Made by a program: the position numbers and the translations under genes. Of a stretch of DNA of 64,000 nucleotides, positions 51,701 through 64,000 are shown in pieces; the first letter of the stretch is position 1, and each line of letters starts with the position of its first letter. This DNA comes from Fratercula arctica (Eukaryota > Chordata > Aves > Charadriiformes > Alcidae): contig CANTUZ010000008.1 of the NCBI GenBank assembly GCA_947846985.1, positions 24,199,352-24,263,351 on the forward strand. The letters run 5' to 3'. A model generated the notes under the pieces. It was not told the origin of the DNA, searched no databases, and was given only the letters and a program-made list of their open reading frames with translations.

Positions 51701-53438
51701 AAGAAAGATTTAAAATATATTATTAGAATGGGAATGACTTATTTTTTTTAAGCAAGTATTTAATTTGGGGGGCTTCTCAAATGCTAGTGATACAGGAGTA
51801 AAGTGGGAGGCAAGCTACCGCTTGTTTAATAGATTGTAGTTGTAATAATTAATGTGTTTCTTTACTTGGCATTATGTCTATTTTTAAGCATTTCTGTTAC
51901 GCCCAGAGAGAATGTTTTAAGTTGATTAAAGCATTTCAAATTCTTGTTCTTGGAATCTAGAGAGTCTGTGAATGGCAACTAAGGGAAACAAATGGATTGC
52001 CAGCTAGCCTAGACTTCCTGTCAGGGTCCACACCAGGAGATTTTTAAAGTTCTGCAAATTCAAGCGAGTTGGAAACTAGTAGTCTGTGTCTATGTTGATC
52101 TTCGTACGAATTGAGCTTTGAGGAGATGCTACGTGTTTATACCTGGTATTTACATATTAAGAAATATAAACTTAACTGTGTCCTAAAGTGAAGTCTGGAA
52201 GATGACTCTGAAAACCAGAATGTGTTTGTTCAGTCTGGATCTGCCTACCTGTAGACATTCTCTCCAACCAGTTTTGCGGCTTGTTCAGCTTAACAGAATT
52301 TCAAAATTAAGTAACCGTAATGCCTGATGTGGGATTATAAGACTTGCAAGCTCTCTTAAACAGGCTAAATGGAAACAACAGAGGAGATTCTGATGAAAGG
52401 AAGCATTTAGTTTTATGTCTTCTATATGTCGTTTCTGTATTTCAAATTTACTTCCTCAGGAAAGTGCTGATGAGTCAAGTGTGTCTCAGCATCTTCCAGG
52501 AACTCCAAGACATCTAATGGCCTTGTTGGAAGATGCTAAGAACCTTGTTTGGTCTGGCTTTTCATTAAGTCTGTTCCTTACTTCACAACTTCTGAATTTT
52601 ACCACCTGCACAGGCATAATCTTGTAGCAGTTCCTGCTCAGAGTGCACTTACCGTGTTCATATAATCAGAGATTTATAAAAGCACAACAGAAATTAATCA
52701 GAAAATGATTAGTGTAATTAATTTCACTAAAGATTTGTTAATAGGTGAACCAGTGGTTGACAGTGACTTGACTACTTGGAGATTCTTTCTAAAAGAGCAT
52801 TCGCGAATGCTAGGCTGACTCACCACTTAGTACCTTCTGAGCTCAGAAGCACTACTGTTTTGTTTATATATTGTTTCCATTTTTGACTGACTTCATTGAA
52901 TTAGTTACATACAAAATTAACCAGAAATTATGCCAGCCGATGACCTTCTTAAATTACAAAAGTGACACAATTTCCTGTTCTGCTGCATAAATACGTATTT
53001 TTAAAAGGGAAAAAAGAATATAAAAGGTGTTTATCTCATTTTAAAAATCATTTTAAGTAGGACAGAATACTTTTCTTGTATCTTCTTTGTGGTAAATGTT
53101 TTGGGTTTTTTTGCCTGCGTTTGCTTGCAGAAAAGAGGGACCCAAGAACTAACCCTAATATGAATTTCTCTGAAACTCGAAGTAGTTATAGTCAGATTTA
53201 GATTTTATTGGGCAAGGCTTTTGCTTTATTAACTCTTCACATGTCATAAAGTAAAAATGCCTGTACCTTAGGTTTTGAAACCTTTGTTTTATTTCTTCTT
53301 TTTACTGCAGGATATTTCTGCTGGTGGGAGCTCCAAAAGCAAACACTACCCAGCACAACATTGTGGAAGGAGGCCAGGTGCTCAAATGTAACTGGAATTC
53401 CAACAGAAATTGCCAACCGATTATATTTGACTCCACAG
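48639..53438 (+). CDS. ITGAV: ITGAV, integrin alpha-V, first two coding exons (partial)
   Basis: Alpha subunit of the alpha-v integrins, which pair with beta 1, 3, 5, 6 or 8 at the cell surface to bind RGD ligands such as vitronectin, fibronectin and latent TGF-beta (family knowledge). Joined coding parts here are 48639-48790 and 53311-53438, giving residues 1-93 and one base of codon 94. Residues 1-19 form a signal peptide (hydrophobic '[12 protein letters not shown]'). The mature chain starts '[13 protein letters not shown]', the first strand of the seven-bladed beta-propeller, and '[11 protein letters not shown]' is the first FG-GAP-type repeat. '[12 protein letters not shown]' carries an N-glycosylation site at N62. 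C77 and C85 are the disulphide pair of blade 1. The remaining roughly 28 exons lie beyond the window. The identification rests on close similarity to vertebrate ITGAV and on its place after ZC3H15. Confidence 0.96.
48791..53310 (+). other. ITGAV intron 1
   Basis: About 4.5 kb. The first 550 bases are CpG-rich promoter-associated sequence and the rest is AT-rich. A 133-codon frame at 49,949-50,350 is leucine/serine/cysteine-rich and has no recognisable domain. I see no repeat I can name. The acceptor is 'tttttactgcag'. Confidence 0.85.
53311..53438 (+). CDS. ITGAV: ITGAV coding exon 2
   Basis: Completes S51 and encodes '[20 protein letters not shown]' then '[19 protein letters not shown]' and 'DST', with codon 94 split after one base. 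Acceptor 'actgcag', donor 'acag|gtaaca'. These are residues of the first beta-propeller blade, including the C77-C85 pair. Confidence 0.96.
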
Positions 53439-53610
53439 GTAACATGTAGTTTGCTGTGGGGGAGGATGGGGTGCCTCTGCTCTACTCCTAGAGTAAGAGT
53501 GCAGAAGGGATTCAGATTCATGTGGGATCTTTTGATGGTTGATGTGAATGCAGCTGGTTTTGGACTGGCAACTAGTCAAGGCTTAGTGAGTGGGGTTTTT
53601 TTTGTTGTGT

Positions 53611-53627
53611 CCCCCCCCCCCCCCCCC
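53611..53627. repeat. C17 homopolymer
   Basis: 17 consecutive C about 170 bases after the ITGAV exon 2 donor. On the minus strand it is a G17 run that could form a G-quadruplex. Confidence 0.9.
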
Positions 53628-56600
53628 TTTGAGAATTCTGTTGTACTTGGTATGTGCTGAGAGCCTGAGCGCGCACACATTATTCTTCTTTTGTTTTAAC
53701 CTGTTTATATTTCTCCTCTGTACTTTCCAGCAGTCCTAAAACATTTAGCAACCTAATTCTCAATAGACCACAAGGGATTTATTGCCTGTTAAGAACATGG
53801 TATATGAGGAAACGTACTTTTTTAATATCAACAAAGGTGGTGTATGCAGAGATATTCAGAATAAGAAGAATCTGAAACTGGGCATATAAACTTCAAACTG
53901 GGGAAAAATACCTTTTTTTATTTTTCCCCTTGGATAGCTTAATAGTATTTGTGACACTTGTGATAGCAGCACTGGGGGTGCCTCAGGTCAGTTCTGAAGT
54001 ATACTAAAGCTGAGCAACAGCAATGCTGACATTAAACGTCTCGCTCGGTCTTCATGCCCTGGTGCACATAGTGATTTCCACAAACTGTGGCAGGTCAGAT
54101 GAGAACACGCTGCATGTGCTTTTCAGCTTGAGCCGCTCAGTGTTGAATCTTGTTTTCCACAGCATGTTTCAGGCCAGTGGAAAAACCTTTCCATGTCATG
54201 GGATTGGATTAGCAAGACTCATGTAGTAGGGCAGAGGAAGCACCTGTGCTTTTAACGTCTAGTTGGTTGTAATTCATTCTTGTGTCTGCTGGTATTTTGA
54301 CTTGGCAGCCCAAAGGCTATTATGCAGCCTTCGTAATCGTGTATGATACAGTGGAGAAGCTCTTCTTCCAATTCCATTGTCAAGGTATGCCCACAAAATG
54401 TTGTCGGTGTTCAGATTTCTGAAATCTCCATATACTTTTCTGAAAACTATTATGTTACCACTTCCGTTGGGGGAAAGAAAGCAAGTACGTAATGGTATAC
54501 ACAAAACCTATGTCATTATCAGTCTCTTTACTCTAGAGCAGCCTTTCTGCTAGATGACTTAAAATCTCTGGTAAGCTGCGAAGTGTGATGTTTCAGGTGC
54601 ATCGGTGTGTGACAGCAAAAATAGTTTGGTTTTCTTGGTTTTTTTGGTGGTTTTTTTTTTTTTTTTTACTTTGAGATTGTAGGTTTTTTTTTACTTTGGG
54701 ATTATAGTTTACTAGAATACAAATGTGGTGGTTGTTTTAAAGAAAGAATCTGTATGTCCCTAATTAATAATCACCACAAATATAATAGCCAAAAAACTTC
54801 TGGTAGGGAAAGATGAACTACCTGGGTAGGTTCTAGATGCATCTTCCAGTGGGAATTGCAGTGCATTTAGCTGTTTATGCTGTGAACATATGCAATAGGC
54901 TTTTCCATATGCCAGGCAGAGTAGATACAGAGGCCACACTGCTTTGCTGTGTGTCTGTGGTCAAGGTATATGCTACTGGGCAAACAAATAGTGTTTTGCT
55001 TATGATTTGACTTTAAGTCATGGGCATGTTAATCACTTGAAATTGAACAGTAAAAGTAGCAGCTCATAATGGCTTAAGAGGATTTCTTTCAGGCACATTT
55101 TAACTCATTCCAGCTTTGTGGCAATGAATTGGGAAATAATGCATTTGTCAGTTATTCTCTGGGTGAAAAGGGGCATTGTATTTCAGTATAATAAAATAAT
55201 AAATGCACTGAGACAAAATAAAATGTCCTTGTGCATAATACAACAGTTGACTCCCTATGTTATGATGACAATGTCTTGCTGCCAACTCAGTGTAAAGCTG
55301 CACTCCTGCCTGCCCCAGCCTCATATGGTAAAAGGTGCTTAGGGAAGACCCATGACTCACTTCGCAGGAAATAGGTAGCAGAAGATTTGACCACTGATTC
55401 GTGGTGCTAATGCCAAGGTGCTTTTTGTAGATGACGGAACAGAACCTCTGCAAGAATTCATCCATCACTACTTCAACAGTTGTGTAATATGATTTGTAAT
55501 TCCAGAGGTATTGCTTAGCCTTGCAATACAAGGCAAATTTTTATTTTTCTTTTCCTCTCCAAGATTATTTAGCTGTTTTGTCACTGGGAAAAGCAGCACA
55601 GGTTCTGCATAATTAATTACATGGGTTTCTTCAGAGCTAGTGAGAAATCTGACCCATGAAAATAATGAGAACATTCGTACTTGTGGCTTTTCTCTGTCTA
55701 CCTGTTGATGCCAAACGCCGTATGTGGAGTTGCAAAATTATCTTTACTAGAAGGCATGCCCCAGTTCCTTCTGCTGTTTTGCTGTGCCAGATAGCATAGC
55801 TGGCAGATCCTGGACCAGGCCAAGTCACTGTATCTTACACCCAGTGTCTGAGGGCAAGGAAGAGACCATGTTTCTGTGCTGTGAACATAGCAAGGGAATG
55901 GAGGAAAGAGCGAGTCATCTTCTGACTCTGTGAGGTTGCCTTTGTCCACTTGTCTCCTGGTTGTATCACTGATAAGTATGAGAGTAGGGTTTTACAGAGG
56001 TCTAGCAAGCGAGGTTTTTTTCTCCCTCAATTATTATTTTTTCTTATTAAACATTACTTGTTTATAGTTAAGTTTTCTACCAGCTTTATTAGTCCTCTTC
56101 TGTTCCCCATCTGTACAAAGGCCACGCTGAGCTCAGCTGCACAGCAGTGACTGCACAGAGTTGAGTTTTATTTTCTCATGCTTGCTTTTGGCTTACATAT
56201 CACGTTGGCACAGAAGCCTGGTCATTTACATGAGACAAATGCAACAGCTATTACATAGCCCAGGAGAGAAGGTACTAGCTGCTTTACATTTATCTTTGGA
56301 GGAGGAGTTGTTAAAGCCCTTGCTGTATGACAGCACTTCTTCGTACTTGCGTTTACCCTCACCCCAGCTCCTCTGGAGGAAAGTGATAAGTCATTAAGCT
56401 GATAGTTCCTGGTAGTACCAAATTTACCACTTTGTTTCTTCCTTCCTGTCCGTGACAGCTTGGCTCTTTAGAGGGGCAGCTGGGCAATAGGAGTCTGTTC
56501 ATGGAACTCGCATGGCTCTCATGCTGAAAGTATATGTGTATTTATCTCCCTTTCATGCCTTCCCCACCAGCCTGTAACATAAAACCCCCTCGTTAAGGCA

Positions 56601-57415
56601 TATATTACAATTTTTAAACTGCTGGCCAGAAAAAAATTGTTCTTTCACTGTTCCTACACAGCATGTTCTGTCATTTAAATCAGTGATATACTTGCAAAGG
56701 GGAAGGTGGATCTCCCCTTGTTTTAGGTCTCCCAGCACAGAGGTTACACACATTTGAAAATACACTCAGAGAATATTCTTTACATATGTCTATGTGCGTG
56801 TGTTTCTGTGCATATTGTACTAATTGCTTTTGACGTTCTGGTATACATGGTGGCTTTGGAAGACAAAATGTTTATATCACACATTAACACTTCCCAAATG
56901 TAAAGATGCTTCGCTGTGGGGCTTCTGAGCATTTTAGCATTGACATCAGTTGGCTTTGATTTAACATAGTTATGACTATGTGAAAATTGCATAACAAACA
57001 TGTGGTAGAAAATGCCCTCAAATTCAGGGGGGCATATATCTGTGCTGCATGTGCTTGTGTGTACATGGCCAGAAAGTTGGTGTAAACTTTTTTTGAAAGG
57101 CTTTCAAGTATCATTAGGCATGCACGTCAGGCTGGTTTTTGCTTTTAGAAGCACATAAAGGTTAAAGTTAAACAGGAACCAACAACCACAACAAGCATGT
57201 GCACACTTTTGCTGATACTGTCGCAAAACTTAAATATGAAGCAATGCTTGTATCTGTTACTCTAATGGGTTATCCTGAAAATCTAGATAGAAATAGATCT
57301 GATTAAAAAGTGCTACATAAACGCTGAACTTCTTTGGCTGTATTCCTGTTTTATCTTGTTAATTCAGAAGCTAAATGTGCCACTGTCACAAAACTGAAGT
57401 TTCTGAGCCATACAG

Positions 57416-57470
57416 TCATAGAATACCAGGTTGGAAGGGATCTCAAGGATGATCTGGTCCAGCCTTTGGT
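57416..57470 (-). mobile_element. CR1 LINE 3'-end relic
   Basis: The + strand begins 'tcatagaataccaggttgga' and continues to 'gatctggtcc', the same terminal block as the other CR1 copies. Only about 55 bases are recognisable, so this is a severely 5'-truncated copy. Confidence 0.85.
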
Positions 57471-60400
57471 ATTTGTACTCGATATTGTATTCAATATTTG
57501 TATTCTTTTATATCTTGACTTCTTACTACAATTGCCACAGCATTACCACAATTTCAATTGAATCGTTACGTAAAATACTTAGGATTTTTTCCCCTCTGTT
57601 AACTTTCAGAATTTCAGGATGTGTAGGAGACTGTATTTCTTCAGGACAACTGCTGGGGGGAAATGTACGTTCTCAAGATTGTATATCCTCCAAAATTGTC
57701 ATAAGCATAAGCAGTATCAGTAAATCCTTTCCTTTGCAAGGTGTTTTATGTTTCCCATCCAAATTACCAAAACCCACAAGTTAGAGGTCAAGGCAGGTAA
57801 ATATTTGTCTTCATTCTTAACCCTTCTCCACATCAGATGATAGTTTTGTGACTGAAAGTTTAGTTTATTTTTTGTTTTAATCTATAGCAATAGGGGAATG
57901 TTCTAAATCTTACAAAGGATAAAGGATCTGGGAAAGCAAATGGTGGGAAAACTGCTCTTACAGCTTTCTGAGCCCTAGTACTACTCTTTCTACAACAGTG
58001 ACTGGAGAGGTGGTTCCTCTCTTAGAAAGCTTAACAGTTTGTAGCAAGCAGTTGGCCCCATCTGCCAGCAGCTTTCTCCAGGAAAAACATATTTCGTGTG
58101 GGTAAACTGTATAAGGAATGCACTTAATATAGCAGTCTGTTTTCTCTTGCTGATCAGTTTTGAGACAGAGGTCCAAAAACATTTGTTTTAGACATCTATT
58201 CTTCCCCTTTTATCCTTCCACAGCCTTCACAGATTAGCACAGCAAAGCTTGCATAGATAGTACCTGAATATTGCTGAAAGTATTTCCATAATCTTGCTAA
58301 GGGAAAATATTCTTGAAAAGTTAGTTTTTTCTGCGAGTTATATTTATTTTGTGTAGTTGTCCGTTTTTTGTGTATAAAATTAAACATGTTTTTTCTATGC
58401 GAGGGGAGGATCAAAAGCTCATTGAGCCAGACAACTAAATCAGTGAGCAGAGGGGTGGTCAAATGTACTTTTTAGGAAAATCAACAAGTGAGTTTGGCAT
58501 GCTTGGAATAGCAGGGTGGATACACTTAGCTAATTGTCTGACATCTAGATAAATACCTCCATTATTTGGCCATGGAATTTTAGAGAGCAGAATCACTCTG
58601 AATTTTCACTCTGACAAACAAACGAAAAATTCTTCACAGACCCATGTAACCAGTTGGAGTTAATCAGATTGTACACATGTGAGCAATATGTAGCAAAATA
58701 ATGTAAACCAAATGAGTTTCCTATGTGCTTGTTTTCCAAAAGGAAACCATTTTCTTCGTAATTATTTTACTTTTCATCTTTGGGGTTCTAGCTCTTCATC
58801 AGTCAAGAACACTGGGAAGTGGGTTGGTAGAAATAGCATTTCTTCATGCTCCCATGGCTTTTCCTAAAAGTGTAACAAAACAGTTTTGTGATGATCAAGT
58901 TTCTCTTGCAAAAACCTGCCAGTTTTTAAATGAAACCCTTAATTGTGAAATGTACCTGCTCCAGTACAGGATGCTTAAAAGCTTAGCTCTTCATGGCAGC
59001 ATTAAAAAGTGCAGTACTGAGACTGCTTCGAGAGCTTCTGCATTTAGAATAATCTCATGAAATGCAGACAGCTCTACGAACTGTTACAAAGGAAAATATG
59101 CTCATAAACCAACTTTGAACTTCTGTGCTAATGAACTGCAGATATCTTGAGCGGATTTCGTTTTTAGCACAGAAAGATGTGCTTGCTCAGACGATGTATT
59201 GTTTTGCTCTTCTGAGACACCCAGTAGAACAGGTTGACGTGCTGCTAAATTGTCATTCCTGCTTTTGGTAAAAGCTTTCCTTACTGCTTTCGTTGTCTAT
59301 GTCAGATTTCAAAATTCAAGAACTGGGAAACTTAACAGAAGCTGTTGAATACTGAAAACTAAGAACATCTCAAATATTTTCATCTCTGTGTGGTGTGGTT
59401 TTATTGCTTTGGAAAAAGAATTCAATGTAGCCTCTGGCTACATAAAATTTTATCACTTTGACTGTTGTCCTGTGCCTCCTCCCCTTCCCATGTGTTTTGA
59501 CGCCCCAGAGTCATTTTAGAGAAATGGTTTGTTCTTAAATTCTGCTAAGACTGGTTATTTTGATCTGTGATAAAAGATGAGAAAGAAGCTTTTGAAAAGG
59601 AAAATACTTACAAAAACTCTTCTCATTGCTCCTCATGTTTCCATGTTTTTCACGGTTTTTTGGTTAGTTGTTCTTGGTTTTTTTTTTGTTTTTTGTTTTT
59701 TTTTTTTCCTGTCCCCAAGTGGGTGTTTCTAGACAATAGGAGTCTTTGTTTGGAAGCCTAAACCACCAGTTTGGCATGGCTGTATCTATCTGTGACCTAT
59801 TTAGTTTGAAGTGGGTATTTTAACTGCGTTGCGCAGCTTCGTGCCGTAGCATTGCACAGCATCTGCTGATGTTGGGAAGTTATGTCTGGAGCCGGTGTCA
59901 TGAGCTTATTTTTGCCTTTTGGAGATTTTGATCATTTGTGCAAATGAGTCAGTTGTTCATTTCCACATATGGAATAAGGAAATGTGGGATAGGTTGGTAT
60001 TTTGTGAAACTAACATGCTTTGTTAAAATACTGTTTTATTGTTAGCTGATGGTTTTATTGGTATTCGGGTGCAATCTGTATGGGGCTTTCAATCTCAAGG
60101 GCTATTGATGTAGTCAACAACAAAGTAATAAATCTTGTGAAGACCATTCATTCATTGGTAGTAAAATGGATTGATTTTTATCTCGCCAAATCTATCATTG
60201 CCTCAGTCCCATTGAAGTCTGGTTGTTATCCTTATCGGGAGTGATGTTATAACCAAATTCTGCGTAGGGCTCTGGGTACTGCTCTGAATACAAAAGAGGG
60301 CGGCAGAATGTATCAAACCTCCTTCGCATGTTGTTACAGCTGACAGTGGAAAAATGCTCATGCTTTTGTCATTAGGTAGACTCCTTCATGAATACTGTTG

Positions 60401-62062
60401 GCTCTGTGTGTGTGTAGCTGGATCTCAACCCTATGACAAGTTGGAAAAAAAATAAAAAATAGCATCTTTCTTGTATTAGGCAAAGGGAAAAGATGCTTTT
60501 GTTCCAGCACCGCCTGGGGAAAGAAGCAGGATTCATATCTCAGAAGAGGACTTGTGGGAAGCTCTGTATTCCCGTCTCTCCCTGAGTCATTAACAAAACA
60601 CTGTGGCTAAACCAAGGTTGCTAAACCATCCACTGCCTCACAGCATGAGGAGTTTCAAGTAAATGTAAGCTTGTATGCACTCACTCTTGCCTCATTAACA
60701 AAGGTTGAAATGGCTGTGATTTTGGATGGAAGATAGCTAGCTTTATACCGCGCAAAGTTCTCGTATTATGCAAACAGTGCTCTTGTATATTTTTTAAGTT
60801 TGTCTTTCTTATTGGCTATCAGCATAAAGTTTCCCTTTGCCTAGGAGGGGGAACGTGATTTACTTTGAATTGGCATACTTAGTTACAAAAAGGTTTATTT
60901 TAATGGAAATTCTGTTAATTGGGTGACTATTTAAATTTTACAACTTCATAGTATTCATAGTATGATGACACTGAACTGGGCTTCATCAGTTCACTGCCGC
61001 TTGCCTCATGTTTATCTCAGTTAAGTCTGGTACTCGACATCAGTGGCAAATGTTTTAGTTCAGTTTTCTCATTACCATGCAAACGAGTGGGCTGCAAGTT
61101 ACAACTCCATCCACTTACTCAACTGCTATCATTTTGTAGTAATACCATTGTTTCTGTAACTGACAACATCTACACTGGAAAAGGAAGGTGCAAACTATCC
61201 CAAGCTGATAACCAAAAGAAATTCAGCATTGAAAGAACTTTTGATCTTTTTATTATTGCTTGGAAGATGACTTAGACTATAATTTTTTTCCTCTTTCTGT
61301 AATTTCTACTCAGCGTTCCTCTGCATCAGTTTCCATTTATAAATTTAAATCCTATGTCGTGCAGTGAAGTGACAATATTCCATTGGTCCAGCAGCAACAA
61401 TGCACCCAAGCAGTGGATTTTTAAAGCAGTTCTGTTCCTGCCTTGACAAGCCCATCACCCCACCTGGACAGTACTTTGTAGGACAAAGCGCTGTTGACTT
61501 GGCATGTCAGCCCTTTTTCCCTAATGAAAGAGTTATGTAAAATCATCATGTGATGGCTACTACAATGAGCAGCAAAGGAAAAACCACAACATAAGCTGCC
61601 TTTACAGATGCAAAAAATACTCTATGGTCAAATGACATAATCCTGAAATTAATGACCCATCAAGCAGAGGTCCTTGTAGCGCCTGCATTTTAGTCTGACC
61701 AATAGCATTGTGTAAAAACTCTGAACATTTTCTTGAATAAATCTAGTCAGAACATTCTTTGTATTGCCTAGATGTAATTGTTTGAATGCCTGTTTAAAAT
61801 GTGCATCGTTGGTTTAAAGACATTTCTAAGGTATTGTTGAGGCACTCCAAACTGAGAAGAATTTAGAAATAAAGGAAAACAGCAGTGGCTATAAGAACCA
61901 TTATAACAGTAAGGCTGACTGTATTATATCAAAATGTTGATCTGAATTTATAAATCCCTGTAGGTTTAAATCCTACCTGTATTACAGTTTGCTTCATTTA
62001 ATGTGGGTACTGTTTTTAAAGGTTATAGGGGAAGGCTTATGGGGTTTTTTGTGTTTTTGGTG

Positions 62063-62094
62063 TTTTTTTTTTTTTTTTTTGGGGGGGGGGGGGG
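62063..62094. repeat. T18G14 tract
   Basis: 18 T directly followed by 14 G in ITGAV intron 2. It is a simple repeat with G-quadruplex potential in the sense strand and a likely site of sequencing or assembly error. Confidence 0.9.
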
Positions 62095-64000
62095 ATGTGA
62101 TTTTATAACTAACATTGAAAAGTTATGCCATGGTAATATAATAATACAGTCAAGGTCTTTATTTATACTAAAACACAGAAATGCTGAAGTCAGTCCTATA
62201 TCTTCCTATGACAAATCTACTTTACAGTATAGCTAAACCACCTTATTTAACTCTGATTTGCTCACATTTAAGTATGCTTTATGTTTTTTTCCCCAGTCAG
62301 GAACAGAAACATTAATGGTTTCTCGTTAAAAGCAAGGGAATTTTTGATGACAGGTATTTTCCAGATTTCCTTATAAAATTAGTTTCTCTTCTGGACCTGA
62401 GGGAAAGGCTCGTAATCTTTACACAGTGTTTTCCTGGGGAGAATTTCAAATGGGGCTGGGTAAATAAAGATTACTTTTCTTCTTAAGTAGAGAGTTAACA
62501 TCAGATTTGACTTTTACTTAAGGTTTGCCGTTTTTTGTTTGCGAAGTCCGTGTTTCCAATGTATGTACTTTCTACTTGATCTAGTTTTGTGTCTTAGTGC
62601 AGTTTCCTGTGTTACAGCCAGTCTGAAGCTGAACAACAACTGCCTCTCCCCAAGACACCCAGCCTTAGTTTTAGAGAACTATTGAAGCTTTGAATACAGG
62701 ATAAACTCAATGTAAGGCGTCTTAACCTTGTAGCAGATGTTCTTTTATGTTATGTGTATCTGCACTAACATTAGACAATTTGGCTAAGAAGTATTTTTGC
62801 AATGGTAGTGTACTATATATAAATATCATTTATTTAGCCAGATTGCCTAATGGAGCATGTTTTACTATGTGGTGGTGATTTTTTATGCATAAGAATTCCT
62901 AATCTGTTATTTAGGCCTTCAGAAACTACAATGCTAGCTTCTGAAGTCATGACATTTGGAACGTAATAAACTTGGGGTTGTGTTCATTTGCTTTCTGACT
63001 TGGAGACTTTAGTTTTTTGTATGTCAGCTTCTGACTGTGTCTCAAAGCCTAGATGTTTACCTAATAAAATAAAATTGAAGAGAGGTTTTCAATAATATTC
63101 TCAATTTAGAGCTCAATCAGGGCTTTTTCAGTTCTGTAGAAAAAATAATTTTGCCTCCTACAGACTGACGGGGAGAGAGAAAGACTGAGAAGAGGAGGAA
63201 TCAATGTCCAGCTGCCGTCCTGGACATCGATTCTTCCTTGGGCGGGAGCAGTGCCTGCAGTTCAAGAATAGACAGGGAAAAGGCAGAGAGGGGCTGTTTT
63301 AGCAGCATGTGCTGGTTAAACTACTGAGTCCCCTCTTCTCCAGTGCAGTCAACATAGCCCATGGGTACAGGGCGCCAGTAATCTGTCTTTTTCTTTTTTT
63401 TTTTTATTTTATTTTATTCCTTTATGCTGTCTCAGCTGATGCATTCAGTTGAAACTTGAAGGAACTAATTTCCTTAGCATCTGTGATAAAATCAGATTGC
63501 TGATAGTGCTGAATGGCTGCTTCCTGCTGTTGCAACAAGACGATTCTATCGTTTTAAACTTAACAGGGATATTTACCTCCTAGACACTTCTGTACTACCT
63601 AGCACATTAGGACTCTGCTTTACACTAGAAAACTGCTATACCATCTTTCATTTTAGTCATAGATATATAGCACTGTATAAGTATCCAACAGTAGAGAAAG
63701 GTGTAAAATACCATGCCGTAACTAATTCCCAAGTTTTATATTCTTTAAAGCTTTGTTTGGCAAGTAAAGCTGAGAGATTTCTTTGCATTCAACAATACCT
63801 GGACAAATAGATGATAGAAGCCAAATCTGACTTTCTAGGCTGTGTAACCTTGGGTGTGGTTACAAGCAGAATAAACCAATTTTAAGTTCCTGATGCTGCC
63901 AAAAAGGGTATAGTTCTCAGCCATACGTTCCTGTTGTCTCCCCAGCAGGTTAGCACTACTTCCCTCCCCATGCAGTCAGCCAGGTTGGTCCCTGATCCAG

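Larger units (their letters stand above)
53439..64000 (+). other. ITGAV intron 2 (runs off the window)
   Basis: I searched for the next exon, expected to encode a 'PLEFKSHQWFGASVRS'-like segment, and found no match. The intron is therefore more than 10.5 kb. It contains a C17 run (53,611-53,627), several T-rich runs (about 54,649-54,667 and 59,670-59,708), a small CR1 relic (57,416-57,470) and a T18G14 tract (62,063-62,094). Short reading frames on both strands (up to 127 codons, 55,148-55,531 minus) are not recognisable. Confidence 0.75.

Noticed and set aside
55148..55531. 127-codon minus-strand frame in ITGAV intron 2
   Set aside because: No domain recognised and no promoter or splice context seen. 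A chance frame is most likely, though a protein search would settle it.
58725..59060. 111-codon + strand frame beginning with a hydrophobic stretch, ITGAV intron 2
   Set aside because: It starts with a non-ATG codon, the hydrophobic start comes from T-rich DNA, and the rest matches nothing I know.
1..64000. CRISPR arrays, prokaryotic operons, tRNA or rRNA genes
   Set aside because: No regularly spaced repeats, no tRNA T-loop consensus and no rRNA-like sequence seen. The window is plainly vertebrate nuclear DNA.

Overview
This is a vertebrate genomic window, most likely from a bird. It holds two recognisable protein-coding genes on the + strand in an otherwise AT-rich, CR1-containing landscape. 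The repeats I can name are all CR1 LINE fragments, including several 3' ends with the characteristic 'tcacagaat'/'attctgtga' signature. I see no Alu, B1, L1 or other mammalian repeats. That points to a sauropsid, and the short intergenic distance and small introns favour a bird, but I cannot name the species.

Layout. Bases 1 to about 15,850 are AT-rich intergenic sequence with no gene I can support. Bases 15,855-18,632 are a repeat-rich block: a minus-strand CR1 element (17,652-18,632) and a near-identical ~388-base copy of its 3' end plus adjacent flank, 1,461 bases to the left and bounded by a short direct repeat. A second CR1 3' portion (about 22,875-23,660, + strand) stops just upstream of a CpG-rich promoter. 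ZC3H15 runs from the ATG at 24,145 to the stop at 35,498. It has ten coding exons, all with GT-AG boundaries, that join into an uninterrupted 430-codon frame, and a polyadenylation signal at 36,084-36,089. About 12.5 kb of intergenic DNA follows, with one more CR1 3' end at 39,804. A second CpG-rich promoter (about 48,240-49,340) starts ITGAV, the integrin alpha-V gene. Only its first two coding exons (48,639-48,790 and 53,311-53,438) lie in the window; the rest is intron 1 and the start of a long intron 2 that leaves the right edge.

The head-to-tail order ZC3H15 then ITGAV matches the order I know from mammals (human 2q32), which supports both identifications. The two genes are not functionally linked as far as the sequence shows. 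ZC3H15 (DFRP1/LEREPO4) stabilises the translation-associated GTPase DRG1. ITGAV is the alpha subunit of the RGD-binding alpha-v integrins.

I found no new biological system. The observations most worth following up are the short-range duplication next to the CR1 element (a possible 3' transduction or templated insertion), an unassigned minus-strand coding-like stretch just upstream of the ITGAV promoter, and a repeated splice-site-like motif at 46,136-46,195.
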